From Agapetus fuscipes (Eukaryota > Arthropoda > Insecta > Trichoptera > Glossosomatidae), in contig OX637339.1 of the NCBI GenBank assembly GCA_951799405.1, forward strand, positions 19,778,001-19,842,000: 64,000 nucleotides of DNA. The letters run 5' to 3'. Shown here piece by piece: positions 63,045-64,000 of this stretch. Under the pieces are notes generated by a model. That model saw only the letters and a program-made list of their open reading frames with translations, was not told the origin of the DNA and did no database searches. Every line of letters begins with the position of its first letter. Position 1 is the first letter of the stretch. Made by a program: the position numbers and the translations under genes.

Positions 63045-63480
63045 TATAAGCTGCTGAGATATATTACATTTAAGATTCATATTAAATGCATTCCCACAAG
63101 CAGACACAATACAATACAATTCTAAATTTATACAGCGCCTTTTCATGATTTTAAATCATTCCAAAGGCACGCATAATTTCGCGCTAACACATGCCGCATG
63201 TGGACCTGCAATATAAAAACCCAACCTCAAATGAACATAAGCCCTGCAACTCTTGCCGACCTTCCCTGAAACAGGGGTGACATCGGCAAAGTGAACCATT
63301 TTTTACAGTATGGGTGGTCAGCCTCATATCAACCTATAAGTCAAGGAATACAAGTAATTAATTACATCCAGTTATACACACAAACACTAAAAAATCTACA
63401 AAACATCTATAAAAATGAAAATTGATTCTTGGCCTTAGCCGCCTACATTACAGATCAGCCGCCATTTTTAACATTTATAA
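63045..63480 (-). repeat. RTE-like LINE 3' end, subfamily B, with a tiny insertion
   Basis: UTR in reverse, split at 63109-63171 by a 63-bp CR1/L2-like tail; the decayed ORF end is at 63430-63480 (CCGCC...). 63,481-64,000 shows no recognised feature. Confidence 0.8.
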
Positions 63481-64000
63481 CATGATAAAAAATATAACAT
63501 CACGTAGACAACAAGTTTTCTGTTATTGGTTGCTTAGGGCCTGTGCCCAGTGTTTTTTTTTTAAATTGAGAACTTTTTTCCAACTCCAAATTGAACTTTT
63601 TTTTTTTTGAAGCATGGATTTTTAGTCTCATACCAACCTATTAGTCGTAAAACATAACAATACCAAATATACTTTCAATTTAAACATTCTTTAAATTATT
63701 TTGAAGACGTAGAGCAACAAGTGTCAATTTTTCGTACCAACACATGATATTATACATGCTACCTGTTTCGTCAGATACGACATAAGGAAAAATAAGTAAA
63801 TTAAGCAATAAACAACATTAAAACTAAAATAAATCAATTGAAATAAGTAAAACACATGTTAGTTAATACGTACCATCAATATCAAACGCTAAAACAAGCG
63901 TCAATAGCTGTTTCAAATCAGATTACGGGAGAGTTATAAAACTTCCGCAGTACAAAGACGCCAGTGGTAAAACTTTTCAAAAAGAACAAATACCATTTAC

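Overview
The window looks like nuclear DNA of an arthropod, most likely an insect with a large, repeat-rich genome. The reasons are GT-AG introns of kilobase length, GC-rich coding exons in AT-rich DNA, a BTB plus Pipsqueak-HTH gene of arthropod type, and hundreds of bases per kilobase of SINE, LINE 3'-end and MITE sequence. The order and species cannot be fixed from the sequence alone. No prokaryotic operon, CRISPR array, rRNA operon or convincing functional tRNA gene is present; all tRNA-like stretches are SINE heads.

Two host genes are supported, both on the minus strand. Gene 1 runs from about 59.03 kb down to 10.96 kb. I assembled 13 exons, all with GT-AG borders and compatible phases, giving 1821 bp, exactly 607 codons (606 residues plus stop). 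The product is predicted to have a short N-terminal hydrophobic segment, one EGF-like module, about seven membrane segments, then a C4HC3 RING-CH (MARCH-type) zinc module followed by two more membrane segments. This suggests a membrane-embedded E3 ubiquitin ligase. Exon 1 (34 coding bases) is the least certain. Gene 2 (53283-54347) is a single-ORF BTB/POZ - Pipsqueak HTH protein with a CENP-B/pogo-like C-terminal segment. If exon 1 of gene 1 is right, gene 2 sits inside its 20 kb first intron on the same strand.

The most unusual local feature is that at least five exons of gene 1 (exons 3, 5, 8, 9 and 12) have partial copies of an exon edge, usually with the splice site, in the adjacent intron. 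They range from nearly identical (four 121-bp units at exon 12) to clearly decayed.

The rest is mobile DNA. It includes 5'-truncated 3' ends of RTE-like and CR1/L2-like LINEs; a tRNA-derived SINE (SINE1) that in two copies carries a 5S rRNA head and whose tail matches a LINE tail in this window; a second tRNA-derived SINE (SINE2); a dimeric SINE1-SINE2 form; and many MITEs and DNA transposons, several with clean target-site duplications that show nested insertion. Minisatellites lie at 27.4, 42.2 and 61.5 kb. Layout: 0-10.9 kb repeats; 10.96-38.75 kb exons 13-2 of gene 1 among repeats; 38.8-53 kb intronic repeats; 53.3-54.35 kb BTB gene; 54.4-59 kb repeats; 59.03 kb candidate exon 1; 59.1-64 kb mostly unique DNA with SINE/LINE copies.
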